This document shows, piece after piece, positions 33,270 through 42,337 of a stretch of 64,000 bases of DNA (the stretch's first letter is position 1; each line of letters begins with the position of its first letter). The stretch lies in the NCBI RefSeq assembly GCF_002210285.1, contig NZ_MWQE01000007.1:62001-126000 (forward strand), written 5' to 3'. Below the pieces are notes generated by a model. The model worked only from the letters and a program-made list of their open reading frames with translations, ran no database searches and was not told the DNA's origin. The DNA comes from Fibrobacter sp. UWR2. Its GTDB lineage: Bacteria; Fibrobacterota; Fibrobacteria; Fibrobacterales; Fibrobacteraceae. The position numbers were made by a program, and so were the translations under genes.

Positions 33270-34409
33270 CTAGAAGAAACTTCCCTTGATGCCAACGGCG
33301 ATGGTCCACTGCTGCAAAATGTCGCCCCAGTCGGGAGCATTCCATTCCTGCATCGGGCTCTCGTCATATTCATCACTCGGGTTAGCCGCATTCGCCTTGT
33401 CATGTATGGGCACGGAGAGCGCGAGGAACACGGGGAAATCGGCATTCGAGAACTCGATACCGTAGGCAAGCGCTACGGACCACGCCTGATGATCGGGATC
33501 CGGACGCGGGTCATACGTACCCGCCTTCTCGGAACTGATCCAGGCAACACCCAGCGGCACAGAGAAGTTGACCCCCAGGCTCTGCACAATCCCAGCACGA
33601 CCGCGGTAACCGTAGGCAACCGATGCACCCACAGAAGGCGGAGTGTAGGCGCCGAGGTCGTTTTCGCCATATGGCTTGAAGCGGTACTCGAAACGGTCGC
33701 CTTCGTGCTTGATTTTCTTCCAGTAGGTATCGTTGAACTCGTTCTCGCCCGAAATCAGGTGCATCGCAAACGGGTACGTGAACGTGAGCCCGTAGAGCCA
33801 GATTCCCTTGTCGGTATCGCGGCTGTAGTCCCAGCCGAGAGTGAGCGAGTAGAGCCCCGACCCCTTCTGGAAGCTTGCAGGCAGGATTTCTTCGGAAGCA
33901 TCCGTACCGCGCTTGATATCGTACTGGCCAGTAGGAATCGAGAGCGATGCAGAAAGTGACGCCGCACCCCCGCTACCGATTGTCTTGCTGAAATCAAAAG
34001 AGATGTCACCGAGGCCGCCCGTACTGCGGTCAGTCGGTGCCTGGTTGCTGCGGTACTGGACTTCACCCTGGTGTGACATGAACGGGATGGAGACTCCGAG
34101 TTTCGTAGACCACGTAGGCTTGATAGAAAAATGCGGGGTAAGCGTAAGGCCCGAGAAATTCTGGCCGACACTGTACTTGGTAAATACTTCCGTTTCCAGG
34201 TAGCCACCCGAAACGCCCTGGCCAATCCACTTGATACCATCGCCCGCACCACCACCGGAGCCGCCAGCACCGCACCCACCGATGGATTCCCAGGGGGTAG
34301 CGGGTTCAACCGGAGCGTTGAATGCGGCGAGGAACGCGCAGGTAGCGACAGCCGCGAGAGATGCGACCGCGCCGAACTTCTTGCTAGACTTCAATAAGGA
34401 ATTCTTCAT
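33270..34409 (-). CDS. outer-membrane beta-barrel protein
   Basis: This 379-aa protein, from the second ATG, has a signal-like N-terminus with a hydrophobic stretch ending around AAFNAP and a Gly-rich segment (CGAGGSGGGAGDG). Many amphipathic strands follow, such as TLGWDYSRDTDKGIWLYGLTFTY and GYRGRAGIVQSLGVNFSVPLG, ending in Phe (KGSFF) as expected for a barrel. It resembles transporter/porin-like families with no substrate I can name. It lies 8 bases downstream of the gene for a WD40/TolB-like lipoprotein and is probably co-transcribed. Confidence 0.65.
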   Translation of the reverse strand: MKNSLLKSSKKFGAVASLAAVATCAFLAAFNAPVEPATPWESIGGCGAGGSGGGAGDGIKWIGQGVSGGYLETEVFTKYSVGQNFSGLTLTPHFSIKPTWSTKLGVSIPFMSHQGEVQYRSNQAPTDRSTGGLGDISFDFSKTIGSGGAASLSASLSIPTGQYDIKRGTDASEEILPASFQKGSGLYSLTLGWDYSRDTDKGIWLYGLTFTYPFAMHLISGENEFNDTYWKKIKHEGDRFEYRFKPYGENDLGAYTPPSVGASVAYGYRGRAGIVQSLGVNFSVPLGVAWISSEKAGTYDPRPDPDHQAWSVALAYGIEFSNADFPVFLALSVPIHDKANAANPSDEYDESPMQEWNAPDWGDILQQWTIAVGIKGSFF

Positions 34410-34417
34410 TGCGCACC

Positions 34418-35596
34418 TCACGGAAGTTCCAGCAAGTAGCCGTACTTATAACCAGTGGAAAGGAACTTAGCATCGGGAGAGCGCCCGCCCGTCATGGGAA
34501 TGGGAGCAATTTCACGAACATCGCCGACCCACTCTATTGCAAGATCGCTCGGGGCACCCGCCATCAGGCGGATTTCGCGCATCACCGTACGGCCCGCAGA
34601 GCCATCCTGAGCGGACTTGTCGGAGAGGATGACCTTATTGAACATCTGCTTGCCCGACGGGACTTCAATCCACACGACGTAAAGCCGCCCATTAAATGCA
34701 AACCAGTGGGGCTGACCGGGCTCAGAAAGCGACTTGTCCCCGCGTTCGATTTTCACCGGCGTAGAGTTCGCGGAAAGTTCCTGGATATAGGCTTCCCATG
34801 AATTCGAGTTTTCGGTCAGATTATAGACGACATACTTGCCATCGGGCGAAATCATGGGCGCATCGATTCCCCAGCCCTTCTTGCCTGCGGGTCTCTGGAG
34901 TTTCACGGCCTTCTTGAGCCCACCGTTCGCGAAATCGGCAAACACAATCTTGTCATCGCCATTCACGTACACAAGACGCACGTCCTTTGTCCCGAAGAAG
35001 CCTTCCACGGTGGAATCTGCAGCATCCTCATCAACAGAAGTTTCCGGTGCAACCCACAAGTGCGGAGAGGCGTCTTCACGGATGTCCTTGTCGTAGAACC
35101 AGAACTTCTTCTTGTCCGAGATGCGCACTGCGAACATCCCGTAGTCAAGATTATCGGGCAGGCACAGGTTCTTCTTTTTCTTGTCGTAGGCTCGGAGCGC
35201 CACGGCAAAATTCGGATGCGTACTCCACTCCGGATCCTGGAACTGGCATTCGCCTTCCGACGTATCGCGCATTACGTACCAGAGCACCTTGCCCGCCGTA
35301 TCGGAGATAGTCAGGCGGTCATGTTCCTCGGCATCAGTCGGGAACCCCGAATCAGAAGGAGTCACATAAAGTGTGCCACCGAAATTAAGCCAAAGCATCG
35401 ACGCCGGGTAGTTTACCGTATCCTGCGTAACAGACGGATTACAAATCTGCATCTCGTTGTTGACAGCGAACAGAGTCCCGATTTCAGACTTGGAACTCGA
35501 CGCGGACTCCACCGTTTCAGCCTCGAAAGGCTCCGGCGAATAGCACGCGGCAAGCAACAGCGCGGGCAGTAGTATTTCAAATATTCTTTTCATCAA
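34418..35596 (-). CDS. beta-propeller-like (PD40) lipoprotein
   Basis: This 392-aa lipoprotein (lipobox LLAAC, Cys18) has repeats like TolB/PD40 propellers. An example is APMISPDGKYVVYNLTENSNSWEAYIQEL, with similar segments MRDTSEGECQF and RLVYVNGDDKIVFAD. A cytoplasm-free surface-protein role is likely. The C-terminus (SPDAKFLSTGYKYGYLLELP) follows the same theme. It directly precedes the barrel gene, suggesting that the two act together. Confidence 0.65.
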   Translation of the reverse strand: MMKRIFEILLPALLLAACYSPEPFEAETVESASSSKSEIGTLFAVNNEMQICNPSVTQDTVNYPASMLWLNFGGTLYVTPSDSGFPTDAEEHDRLTISDTAGKVLWYVMRDTSEGECQFQDPEWSTHPNFAVALRAYDKKKKNLCLPDNLDYGMFAVRISDKKKFWFYDKDIREDASPHLWVAPETSVDEDAADSTVEGFFGTKDVRLVYVNGDDKIVFADFANGGLKKAVKLQRPAGKKGWGIDAPMISPDGKYVVYNLTENSNSWEAYIQELSANSTPVKIERGDKSLSEPGQPHWFAFNGRLYVVWIEVPSGKQMFNKVILSDKSAQDGSAGRTVMREIRLMAGAPSDLAIEWVGDVREIAPIPMTGGRSPDAKFLSTGYKYGYLLELP

Positions 35597-35650
35597 TACT
35601 CGTTTCCAAATGGACCCTATCGGTTATCCTACGGATTCCCTCCAGGGTGA

Positions 35651-36835
35651 CTATAGTTCCACCTTCACCTTCTCGCGCATGGCCATGACCTGCGCCTTGG
35701 CTTCTTCCACAGTATTGCGACGGGCAAGGAGCACACCCAGGCGGCGGTGGCCCTTGAGTTCGGGCTTGCCGAACAGGCGGAGCGCCGTGTCCGGTTCGGC
35801 GAGCACCTCTTCGAGGCCGCCGAACTTCATGTGGTCGGAGTTGCCGTCCACGACGATGGCCTTCGAGGCGCTCGGGCCGTGGAATGCGATGTTCGGGATG
35901 GGCAGTCCAAGAATAGCGCGGGCATGAAGCGCAAATTCAGAAAGGTCCTGACTGATGAGCGTCACCATGCCGGTATCGTGCGGGCGCGGGGAAACTTCGC
36001 TGAACAGCACCTCGTCCTTGCACACAAAGAGTTCCACGCCGAAGATGCCGCGACCGCCCAAAGCGTCGGTAACCTTCTTCGCAATCACCTTCGCCTGTTC
36101 CAGGAGTTCCGGCTTCATCGGCTGCGGCTGCCAGGATTCCTGGTAGTCACCGCCCACCTGGTGGTGGCCCACCGGTTCAAGGAAACTGGTGCCGCCCACA
36201 TGGCGCACCGTCAAGAGCGTAATCTCGTAATCGAACGGCACAAAACCTTCCACGATCACGCGGCTTGCATGGCCCGTACGGCCCTCGTGCTGGGAAATGT
36301 CCCAGGACTTCTGCACGTCGGCCTCGGTCTTGATGACACTCTGGCCATGGCCCGAGGAGCTCATCACCGGCTTGACCACGCACGGGATGCCGATTTCGGC
36401 GACGGCCTTTTTGAAATCTTCAAAATTATCGGCAAAGCGGTACGGACTCGTCTTGATGCCGAGTTCCTCGGCGGCAAGGCGGCGGATGCCTTCGCGGTTC
36501 ATCGTGAGTTTGGTGGCCTTCGCGGTCGGGATGACGTTGAAACCTTCCTTCTCGAGTTCTACGAGCGTGTCGGTCGCAATCGCCTCGACCTCGGGAACGA
36601 TGTAGTCGGGCTTCTCCAGTTCGATTACGCGGCGGAGTTCGGCTCCATCGAGCATGTTGATGACGTGGCTACGGTGAGCCACCTGCATGCCCGGGGCGTT
36701 GGCATAACGGTCCACGGCGATAACCTCGACGCCGAGACGCATCATCTCGATGATGACTTCCTTGCCGAGTTCGCCGGCTCCACAAAACAGCACCTTCGTG
36801 GCGCTAGAACTTAGAGGGGTACCGATTTCTGCCAT
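35651..36835 (-). CDS. purT: formate-dependent phosphoribosylglycinamide formyltransferase
   Basis: This 394-aa ATP-grasp enzyme makes formyl-GAR from GAR, formate and ATP in purine synthesis. The start is well marked ([17 protein letters not shown]). ATP-grasp residues are clear in [14 protein letters not shown] and the [28 protein letters not shown] core. An AAGGAGT Shine-Dalgarno sequence sits before the ATG. It uses formate rather than 10-formyl-THF, which fits a fermentative anaerobe. Confidence 0.95.
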   Translation of the reverse strand: MAEIGTPLSSSATKVLFCGAGELGKEVIIEMMRLGVEVIAVDRYANAPGMQVAHRSHVINMLDGAELRRVIELEKPDYIVPEVEAIATDTLVELEKEGFNVIPTAKATKLTMNREGIRRLAAEELGIKTSPYRFADNFEDFKKAVAEIGIPCVVKPVMSSSGHGQSVIKTEADVQKSWDISQHEGRTGHASRVIVEGFVPFDYEITLLTVRHVGGTSFLEPVGHHQVGGDYQESWQPQPMKPELLEQAKVIAKKVTDALGGRGIFGVELFVCKDEVLFSEVSPRPHDTGMVTLISQDLSEFALHARAILGLPIPNIAFHGPSASKAIVVDGNSDHMKFGGLEEVLAEPDTALRLFGKPELKGHRRLGVLLARRNTVEEAKAQVMAMREKVKVEL

Positions 36836-36871
36836 ATTAAACTCCTTGGTTTACTAGGATAATATAGGAAA

Positions 36872-38428
36872 CTAGAACTTCAGGTCGACCGGGTTGAAGG
36901 AGAACTTTACGCCAGAACGAAGCCATCCATCTACACCGTCATTACCGTTTTCGTGTGCAAGGTTTTCGTACTTGCGAAGCCCACCACCCAGATAAAAACT
37001 GAACCAGTTGTTCACCTTCATGCGGTAAAGCCCGTCAATCAAGTACTGGGCCTCTTCGATTCCCGACGGCGAGTTTTCGCCACCGGCAAGCGCCAAGTTA
37101 TAATCGGTGTACATTTCCTTGTCGCCCTGGCGGAGCCATGCAAGCGTCAGCGAAAGCGAATGGACTCCGTAAGTCCAGCCGAAATCGAACCAGACATCAA
37201 GAGCGTCGGCGCCGCGGCGGTAGCCTATCGGGTAATCCACAAAGTAGGCATCGGCGTAATCGATGTCGTCCTGTTCGCGGTAGTTGCTGCGGTAATTGCG
37301 GCGGCTCGTGTACTTGAGGAGCGGGAGCCTGCTATTGCCAGCCACCGGGTCGGTGCGCACCACGTCGAGGCGCCAGCTGAACTTGCCGTAGAGCGCGGTC
37401 GAAAGTTCGTGATAGTAGCCCACGAGGTAGTTGATGACGGAACGGCTCGTGCCCTTGTCATCGTCCTCGCCCACCGGGCTATTGATATCTTCCATGTTCA
37501 CCTGGCCATAGAACTTTGCCCCGTTGCTCGTCTTGTACCCCAGTTCCACTGAAGTTGCAGCCGAGGTATATCCGGTCGCGTAGTTGTCGTGCCAGTAGAT
37601 GAACGGGCTCATCGAGCGGAACTCGGGAGCCTTGCCGCCAATCATGCTTTGCTCGGCCACGTAAACCCAAAGCTTAGACGTCTCTATGCCGAAACGGTGG
37701 AACATGAAGGTCTTGATGTTATCGGCATACACGCGATTGCGCTGATTCGACACCTGATTGCTGGGGTCGGTACATTTCTGCGCATAGGCCTCAGTACCTA
37801 CGGGCGGGCAACCGTTTTCGCCGCGCACATCGCCATAAAGCCATGCGTTGAGCGAACTAAACAAGAAGTCGTAGCGGAAAATGCTCGGAGCAAATTTCCA
37901 GCGCAGGCCATCGTGATAAGGCGCTCCACCCACAAGGATATCGTTCTTCGAAACTTTCAGGTCATCGAGCGCAAAGCGCCCGAACTGCACGTAGCCCACA
38001 GGATTCTCCCATACGGCATAGGCGTTGTTCGGGACGTTTATATCCAGTTCGCTCGGGTCGTAGGTGAAGTTCTTATGGAGGTCGTCCTGGTACCAGGCCT
38101 CGAGATCGCGACGAAGAGGCAGGTCCAGCAAGACGTGGAAATTCCTGTAGCCCGCTCGGAAACTGAGGGTAAAGAACGGGTTCACATGCTCTTCGTAACT
38201 GCGGGCATTCTCGAGCGGAATTTGCAGGCCACGCCAGTTCGGCCCAAACCAGTCCGCAGTATCCACAGCGAAATAGGATTCCGTCGGGCCACCATTCAAC
38301 CCGAAATCGAAATCAGTACCCATCTGGAAATACCCATGCTCTCCCGACTCCGGGTGCGACGGAGCAGCCAGGGCCTCAAAGGCGCAGGCAAGGCAGAAAA
38401 CCGGTATTACACAGCGAAACAACTTCAT
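36872..38428 (-). CDS. outer-membrane beta-barrel, Wzi/porin-like
   Basis: This 518-aa protein starts at the ATG at 38428 (Shine-Dalgarno-like TTGGAG just upstream). It has a signal peptide (MKLFRCVIPVFCLACAFEALA|AP). The body is rich in aromatic amphipathic strands (for example DVWFDFGWTYGVHSLSLTLAWL) and ends in FSFNPVDLKF, a barrel-type terminal Phe. Its architecture is similar to capsule-assembly/Wzi-type and other large barrels, but I cannot assign a substrate. Two tandem terminators precede it, so it is transcribed separately from ftsZ. Confidence 0.65.
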   Translation of the reverse strand: MKLFRCVIPVFCLACAFEALAAPSHPESGEHGYFQMGTDFDFGLNGGPTESYFAVDTADWFGPNWRGLQIPLENARSYEEHVNPFFTLSFRAGYRNFHVLLDLPLRRDLEAWYQDDLHKNFTYDPSELDINVPNNAYAVWENPVGYVQFGRFALDDLKVSKNDILVGGAPYHDGLRWKFAPSIFRYDFLFSSLNAWLYGDVRGENGCPPVGTEAYAQKCTDPSNQVSNQRNRVYADNIKTFMFHRFGIETSKLWVYVAEQSMIGGKAPEFRSMSPFIYWHDNYATGYTSAATSVELGYKTSNGAKFYGQVNMEDINSPVGEDDDKGTSRSVINYLVGYYHELSTALYGKFSWRLDVVRTDPVAGNSRLPLLKYTSRRNYRSNYREQDDIDYADAYFVDYPIGYRRGADALDVWFDFGWTYGVHSLSLTLAWLRQGDKEMYTDYNLALAGGENSPSGIEEAQYLIDGLYRMKVNNWFSFYLGGGLRKYENLAHENGNDGVDGWLRSGVKFSFNPVDLKF

Positions 38429-38453
38429 CTCCAAGTAATTTAATAAAATCCCA

Positions 38454-38485
38454 CAAAAAGCGAACGCCTGGCATTAAGCCAGGCG
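38454..38485 (-). terminator. second terminator after ftsZ
   Basis: On the minus strand GCCTGGC/GCCAGGC (38478-38484 with 38466-38472) around a 5-base loop, then a T-rich run (38457-38453). Confidence 0.7.
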
Positions 38486-38489
38486 CGCC

Positions 38490-38534
38490 AAAAATCAAAG
38501 AAGAGTCGCCCGAGCAGGGAGACCCGGGCGACTC
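38490..38534 (-). terminator. first terminator after ftsZ
   Basis: GAGTCGCCCG and CGGGCGACTC (38525-38534 with 38503-38512) form a 10-bp stem with a 12-base loop. On the minus strand it is followed by a T-rich stretch. Confidence 0.75.
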
Positions 38535-38610
38535 CCTTGTGTTGTGGTGAGTGCGCTAGAGAGGCGCACCCTGTGTGTGTGTTTATTTTTTCACTGCAAT
38601 GCGATGTCTA

Positions 38611-40215
38611 CTAAAAGACGTCGCTTCCACGAAGGAAAGCCGGCACGTCGTAGTCAACGCCGCTGCTCCTGAGAGCGCAAGCTTCCCTGGTGACACCAAC
38701 CGAGGCAGGGACGCTCTTTTCGGCCATGGTGTTACGAATGAACGTCGGAGTTTCAAGCGACGGTTCCTCACGCATTCCAAGACCATTCTTTTCAGAAACA
38801 GTGTTCATGATATCCACATCAGCTGCAGCGGAGAATTCCTGCGTCTCGGGGAGCGAGGCGTTGGGAGTTCCGAGGATGGTCTCTTCGGCCGGAGCGGTCG
38901 CAGAGAAACTGGGTGCTGCAAAGCTAGCAGGAGCTGCGCCATGCTGCGTGAACACGGACTGCTGTGCGGCAGGAGCTTCGGCGCTCACGGTCGGCATGGG
39001 AACAGTCTGTGCGAGAGCGACAAAGTTGAGCGCGGTCGGGCGCGGAGTCGCTGCAACAGGCTGCGGGGCTGCCGGAGCGGCCTGCGGAGCCGGCTGCTGG
39101 TAACCAGCAGTGGGGCCACCGATGGTGTTCACCAGGTCACTTGCACGCGGAGTGGATGTCGGAGCGACATAGGGCTGTGCCGGAGCAACCTGAACAGAAG
39201 CAGCCTGCTGGGCACCAGTATTGCCGCAACCCGTCGCAATGACGGTGATGCAGACCTTGTCACCAAGTTCCGGAAGGAGGATGTCACCGATGATGATGTT
39301 CGGGTCACCCATGTCACCCACGGCTTCGTAGATGTGGTCCATGGCTTCGCTGTATTCAATCATGGAGAAGTTTTCACCATGAGAAACGTTCACTAGCACG
39401 CCGGTAGCGCCTTCCACGTTCACGTCTTCCAGGAGCGGCGAAGAAAGAGCCAGGTCAACGGCCCTGATGCCGCGGTTGTCACCTTCCGCAATGCCCGTAC
39501 CCATGAGAGCGGAGCCGCCATTCGACATGACCGTACGGATATCGGCGAAGTCAACGTGGATGAGACCATGACGGAACATGATGTCGCAGATGCTGCGCAC
39601 GGCATTGCCGAGGATTTCGTCAGTCAGTCTGAAAGCACCGTCAAGGGTAAGGGTCTTGTCGGTAGACTGAACCACGTTCAGGAGCTTTTCGTTATCCACC
39701 ACAATCATGGTGTCAACGTTATCGCGCAGTTCCTTGATGCCCTTTCCGGCATTCCTGGAACGCACAGGACCTTCGTACTTGAACGGCTTGGTCACCACGG
39801 CCACGGTGAGGATTCCCATTTCGCGGGCAATCGCACCAACAACCGGAGCGGCACCAGTACCGGTTCCGCCACCCATGCCGGCAGTAATGAAGATCATATC
39901 GGCACCCTTCATGGATTCCTTAAGCTCTTCGATGTTTTCTTCGGCGGCCTTCTTGCCCACGTCGGGTTTTGCACCCGCACCGAGCGTCTTGGTCGTCTTC
40001 ATGCCAATGGCGATCTTGTGATCGGCAAGGCTCAGCTCAAGCGCCTTCGCATCGGTATTCACGGCGTAGTATTCTACACCTTCGATGTTCATACCGACCA
40101 TACGGTTCACAGTGTTGCCGCCGGCACCGCCGACGCCGAACACCTTCACCTTGGCGTTGTTGAGGGTGGATTCGTCCATTTCGATATGGGTCGCCCCGTT
40201 TATGAATTCACTCAT
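38611..40215 (-). CDS. ftsZ: cell division protein FtsZ, long C-terminal region
   Basis: This 534-aa tubulin-like GTPase forms the division ring. Motifs are GVGGAGGNTVNRM at the N-terminus, the tubulin signature GGGTGTGAAP (116-125), and the T7 catalytic loop HVDFADIRTVM (about 220-230). The C-terminal tail ends in DVPAFLRGSDVF, the peptide that binds FtsA. The Ala/Pro-rich linker (about 335-520) explains the length (E. coli FtsZ is 383 aa). His220 stands where other FtsZs have Asn. It is the last gene of the cluster and is followed by two terminators. Confidence 0.97.
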   Translation of the reverse strand: MSEFINGATHIEMDESTLNNAKVKVFGVGGAGGNTVNRMVGMNIEGVEYYAVNTDAKALELSLADHKIAIGMKTTKTLGAGAKPDVGKKAAEENIEELKESMKGADMIFITAGMGGGTGTGAAPVVGAIAREMGILTVAVVTKPFKYEGPVRSRNAGKGIKELRDNVDTMIVVDNEKLLNVVQSTDKTLTLDGAFRLTDEILGNAVRSICDIMFRHGLIHVDFADIRTVMSNGGSALMGTGIAEGDNRGIRAVDLALSSPLLEDVNVEGATGVLVNVSHGENFSMIEYSEAMDHIYEAVGDMGDPNIIIGDILLPELGDKVCITVIATGCGNTGAQQAASVQVAPAQPYVAPTSTPRASDLVNTIGGPTAGYQQPAPQAAPAAPQPVAATPRPTALNFVALAQTVPMPTVSAEAPAAQQSVFTQHGAAPASFAAPSFSATAPAEETILGTPNASLPETQEFSAAADVDIMNTVSEKNGLGMREEPSLETPTFIRNTMAEKSVPASVGVTREACALRSSGVDYDVPAFLRGSDVF

Positions 40216-40254
40216 GGTTTGTATCTCCCTGTGATTTGAGTGTTTGTTTTTTAG

Positions 40255-41496
40255 TTAAAAATACGTGCGGACAAGGTCCTTGAACCATTGGATGCCCTTC
40301 TTGACAGAAACCGTAATCTGAGCTCCTGTCTCATGCTTCCTGTTTTCCATGCGCTGGCGAGCGGCATAGTGCAGAAGGCCGATACCTGTTGCATACGACG
40401 GCTTGCGGAAGGCCTCCTGGATACCGGTCGTTCCCTTCGGGTAACCAATGCGCACCGGCTTCTCGAACACATTCTCGGCGATTTCGTCGATACCGTCAAG
40501 AGCGCAGCAGCCGCCGGTAATGACGATACCGCCATTGATGACGTTCGTAATACCGTGCTTGTCCATGTCTTTTTTCAAAAGTTTGAATATTTCTTCGACG
40601 CGGGCCGTAATCACGCGAGCCAGCAGTTTACGCGAGCAGAGCACATCGCCGCGGTCACCGACACCGGGCACCGGGAAGGTTTCGTCTTCGATAAGGTTGC
40701 TAATCTTGCAGGTGCCATACTTCTTCTTGATCTCTTCTGCCTTCGAGAGCGAGATAGGAACCTTGAGGCACTTGCTGATATCGCTAGTGATGCTATTGCC
40801 CGCGATATCGAGCGAAGCGGTGTAGCGAAGCGATTCGCCCACGAAAACAGCCACATCGGCAGTACCCGCGCCAATATCAACCAGAGCCACGCCCAGTTCC
40901 TTCTCGTCCGGAGTGAGCACGGCATGTGCTGCAGCAAACGGTTCCCAGACAAATTCTACGGTATGGAGGCCGGCGCTACGAACGCACTTGTCCAAGTTCT
41001 GTATAGCGCTCGGGCGCGAGGTGACTACCTGGACTTCAACGCCAAGGCGGCGACCATTGAGGCCCTTCGGGTTCCTAATACCCGCCTGGTCGTCAAGCGT
41101 GTATTCGCCCGGGAACACGTGAATAATCTGCCCAGCGGATTCCGGAATGGTGCTTGCCTGATCCTTGACAGTCTCGATATCCTGGCTGCGAACTTCACCC
41201 GTCGGGAGCGTAATCAGGCCCTTGTAATTGACCGATGAAACATGCATGCCCGCAATGCCCACATACACATCGTGAACATCGACACCTGTCGTCGTTTCAA
41301 GGCTCTGCGCTGCACGCTTGAGCGTTTCGACCACATGGTCGAACTCATCTGCATTGGTCAGCGCAAAATCCCCGCACTCCAGCACGCGCACGTTAGCTTC
41401 GTTCGCAACGCCGACGAACAGGTTTATTTTCGAGGCACCGATATCCAGACCGAATATCAGGTCTTCTTTCCTTATCTCATTTTTCGATTCATCCAT
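40255..41496 (-). CDS. ftsA: cell division protein FtsA
   Basis: This 413-aa actin-like ATPase tethers FtsZ to the membrane. The phosphate-1 motif is FGLDIGASKINLFVG, phosphate-2 is VDIGAGTADVAVFVG and the adenosine motif is VITGGCCALDGI. The C-terminal amphipathic helix is GIQWFKDLVRTYF. It overlaps ftsQ by 8 bases and ends 39 bases before ftsZ. Confidence 0.95.
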   Translation of the reverse strand: MDESKNEIRKEDLIFGLDIGASKINLFVGVANEANVRVLECGDFALTNADEFDHVVETLKRAAQSLETTTGVDVHDVYVGIAGMHVSSVNYKGLITLPTGEVRSQDIETVKDQASTIPESAGQIIHVFPGEYTLDDQAGIRNPKGLNGRRLGVEVQVVTSRPSAIQNLDKCVRSAGLHTVEFVWEPFAAAHAVLTPDEKELGVALVDIGAGTADVAVFVGESLRYTASLDIAGNSITSDISKCLKVPISLSKAEEIKKKYGTCKISNLIEDETFPVPGVGDRGDVLCSRKLLARVITARVEEIFKLLKKDMDKHGITNVINGGIVITGGCCALDGIDEIAENVFEKPVRIGYPKGTTGIQEAFRKPSYATGIGLLHYAARQRMENRKHETGAQITVSVKKGIQWFKDLVRTYF

Positions 41497-42337
41497 TGGC
41501 GCACCTCTTATCGAAATTCCTTACATAGGCAAAACCGGCGTAACGTAGGTCAACTTCACCGGCACAACGCAAATCCTGCGGGAAACCCGCCTTAACCATA
41601 TCGTACATGGAGAACAATTCGGCGTCCCACCCCGCCGACGGGTAGAGCACATGGAATTCCACGTCCCTGAAAAACACTTCGAAAGCCCTGTCTTTTTCGG
41701 ACCAACCCACCTGGGAAACAAGCGCATACTGACTCGGGTCCACCTTCTGCATCTCGGCAAGGAACTTGCAAATGGGCTTGATTTCGTTCACCGATTCCGC
41801 TTCCACAATAGGCAGGCGAAGCGCCGTCGACTTGGAAAGCGGGAGCGGGATTCCCCTTTCGGAATACACGGTCGCCTTGCCGCCATCGAAGAACGATGCA
41901 ATGGCCTTCGATTCCTCGAGAGTAATCGACATAGAAGACGGGAAATGCTTTTTGACATGAACCGAACGGATCAGAGGAACCTGTATCAGCATTTTCTCGA
42001 TAGAATCCGGATAGACCTCGGACATAAGCATGCCCGGTTCCACCTGCGCGTTCTGGATGATATCTTCCCAAGAAAGCATGCGGTTCCCTTCGATATCAAT
42101 GTAGCGGAGGTGACGCAGGTCCATCGGGTTGAAACGCTGCACGTAGAAACGGTTCGTCCAGAGGGCGACCCCGGCGGCAATCAGAAGGACGCTCAGGATC
42201 CAGCCACGACGCTTAAACCAGCGGAGAACGCTCTTGACACCGCGCTTCATCTTCTGCGCACGGGCCTGCTTCCGCTTGCCTTCGTTGTAGCCGATACGGC
42301 GACCCCAGAATGTCGTCCTGGATTCGGTCAAATGCAT
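41489..42337 (-). CDS. ftsQ: cell division protein FtsQ/DivIB
   Basis: This 282-aa protein has a basic cytoplasmic tail, a single membrane helix (about residues 46-64, ILSVLLIAAGVALWTNRFYV), a POTRA domain (IDIEGNRMLSWEDIIQNAQVEPGMLMSEV) and a C-terminal beta domain (ADLRYAGFAYVRNF-type). It links FtsZ-side proteins to FtsL/FtsB and FtsI. It overlaps murC by 10 bases, so there is no ddl or murB gene between them. Confidence 0.9.
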   Translation of the reverse strand: MHLTESRTTFWGRRIGYNEGKRKQARAQKMKRGVKSVLRWFKRRGWILSVLLIAAGVALWTNRFYVQRFNPMDLRHLRYIDIEGNRMLSWEDIIQNAQVEPGMLMSEVYPDSIEKMLIQVPLIRSVHVKKHFPSSMSITLEESKAIASFFDGGKATVYSERGIPLPLSKSTALRLPIVEAESVNEIKPICKFLAEMQKVDPSQYALVSQVGWSEKDRAFEVFFRDVEFHVLYPSAGWDAELFSMYDMVKAGFPQDLRCAGEVDLRYAGFAYVRNFDKRCANG

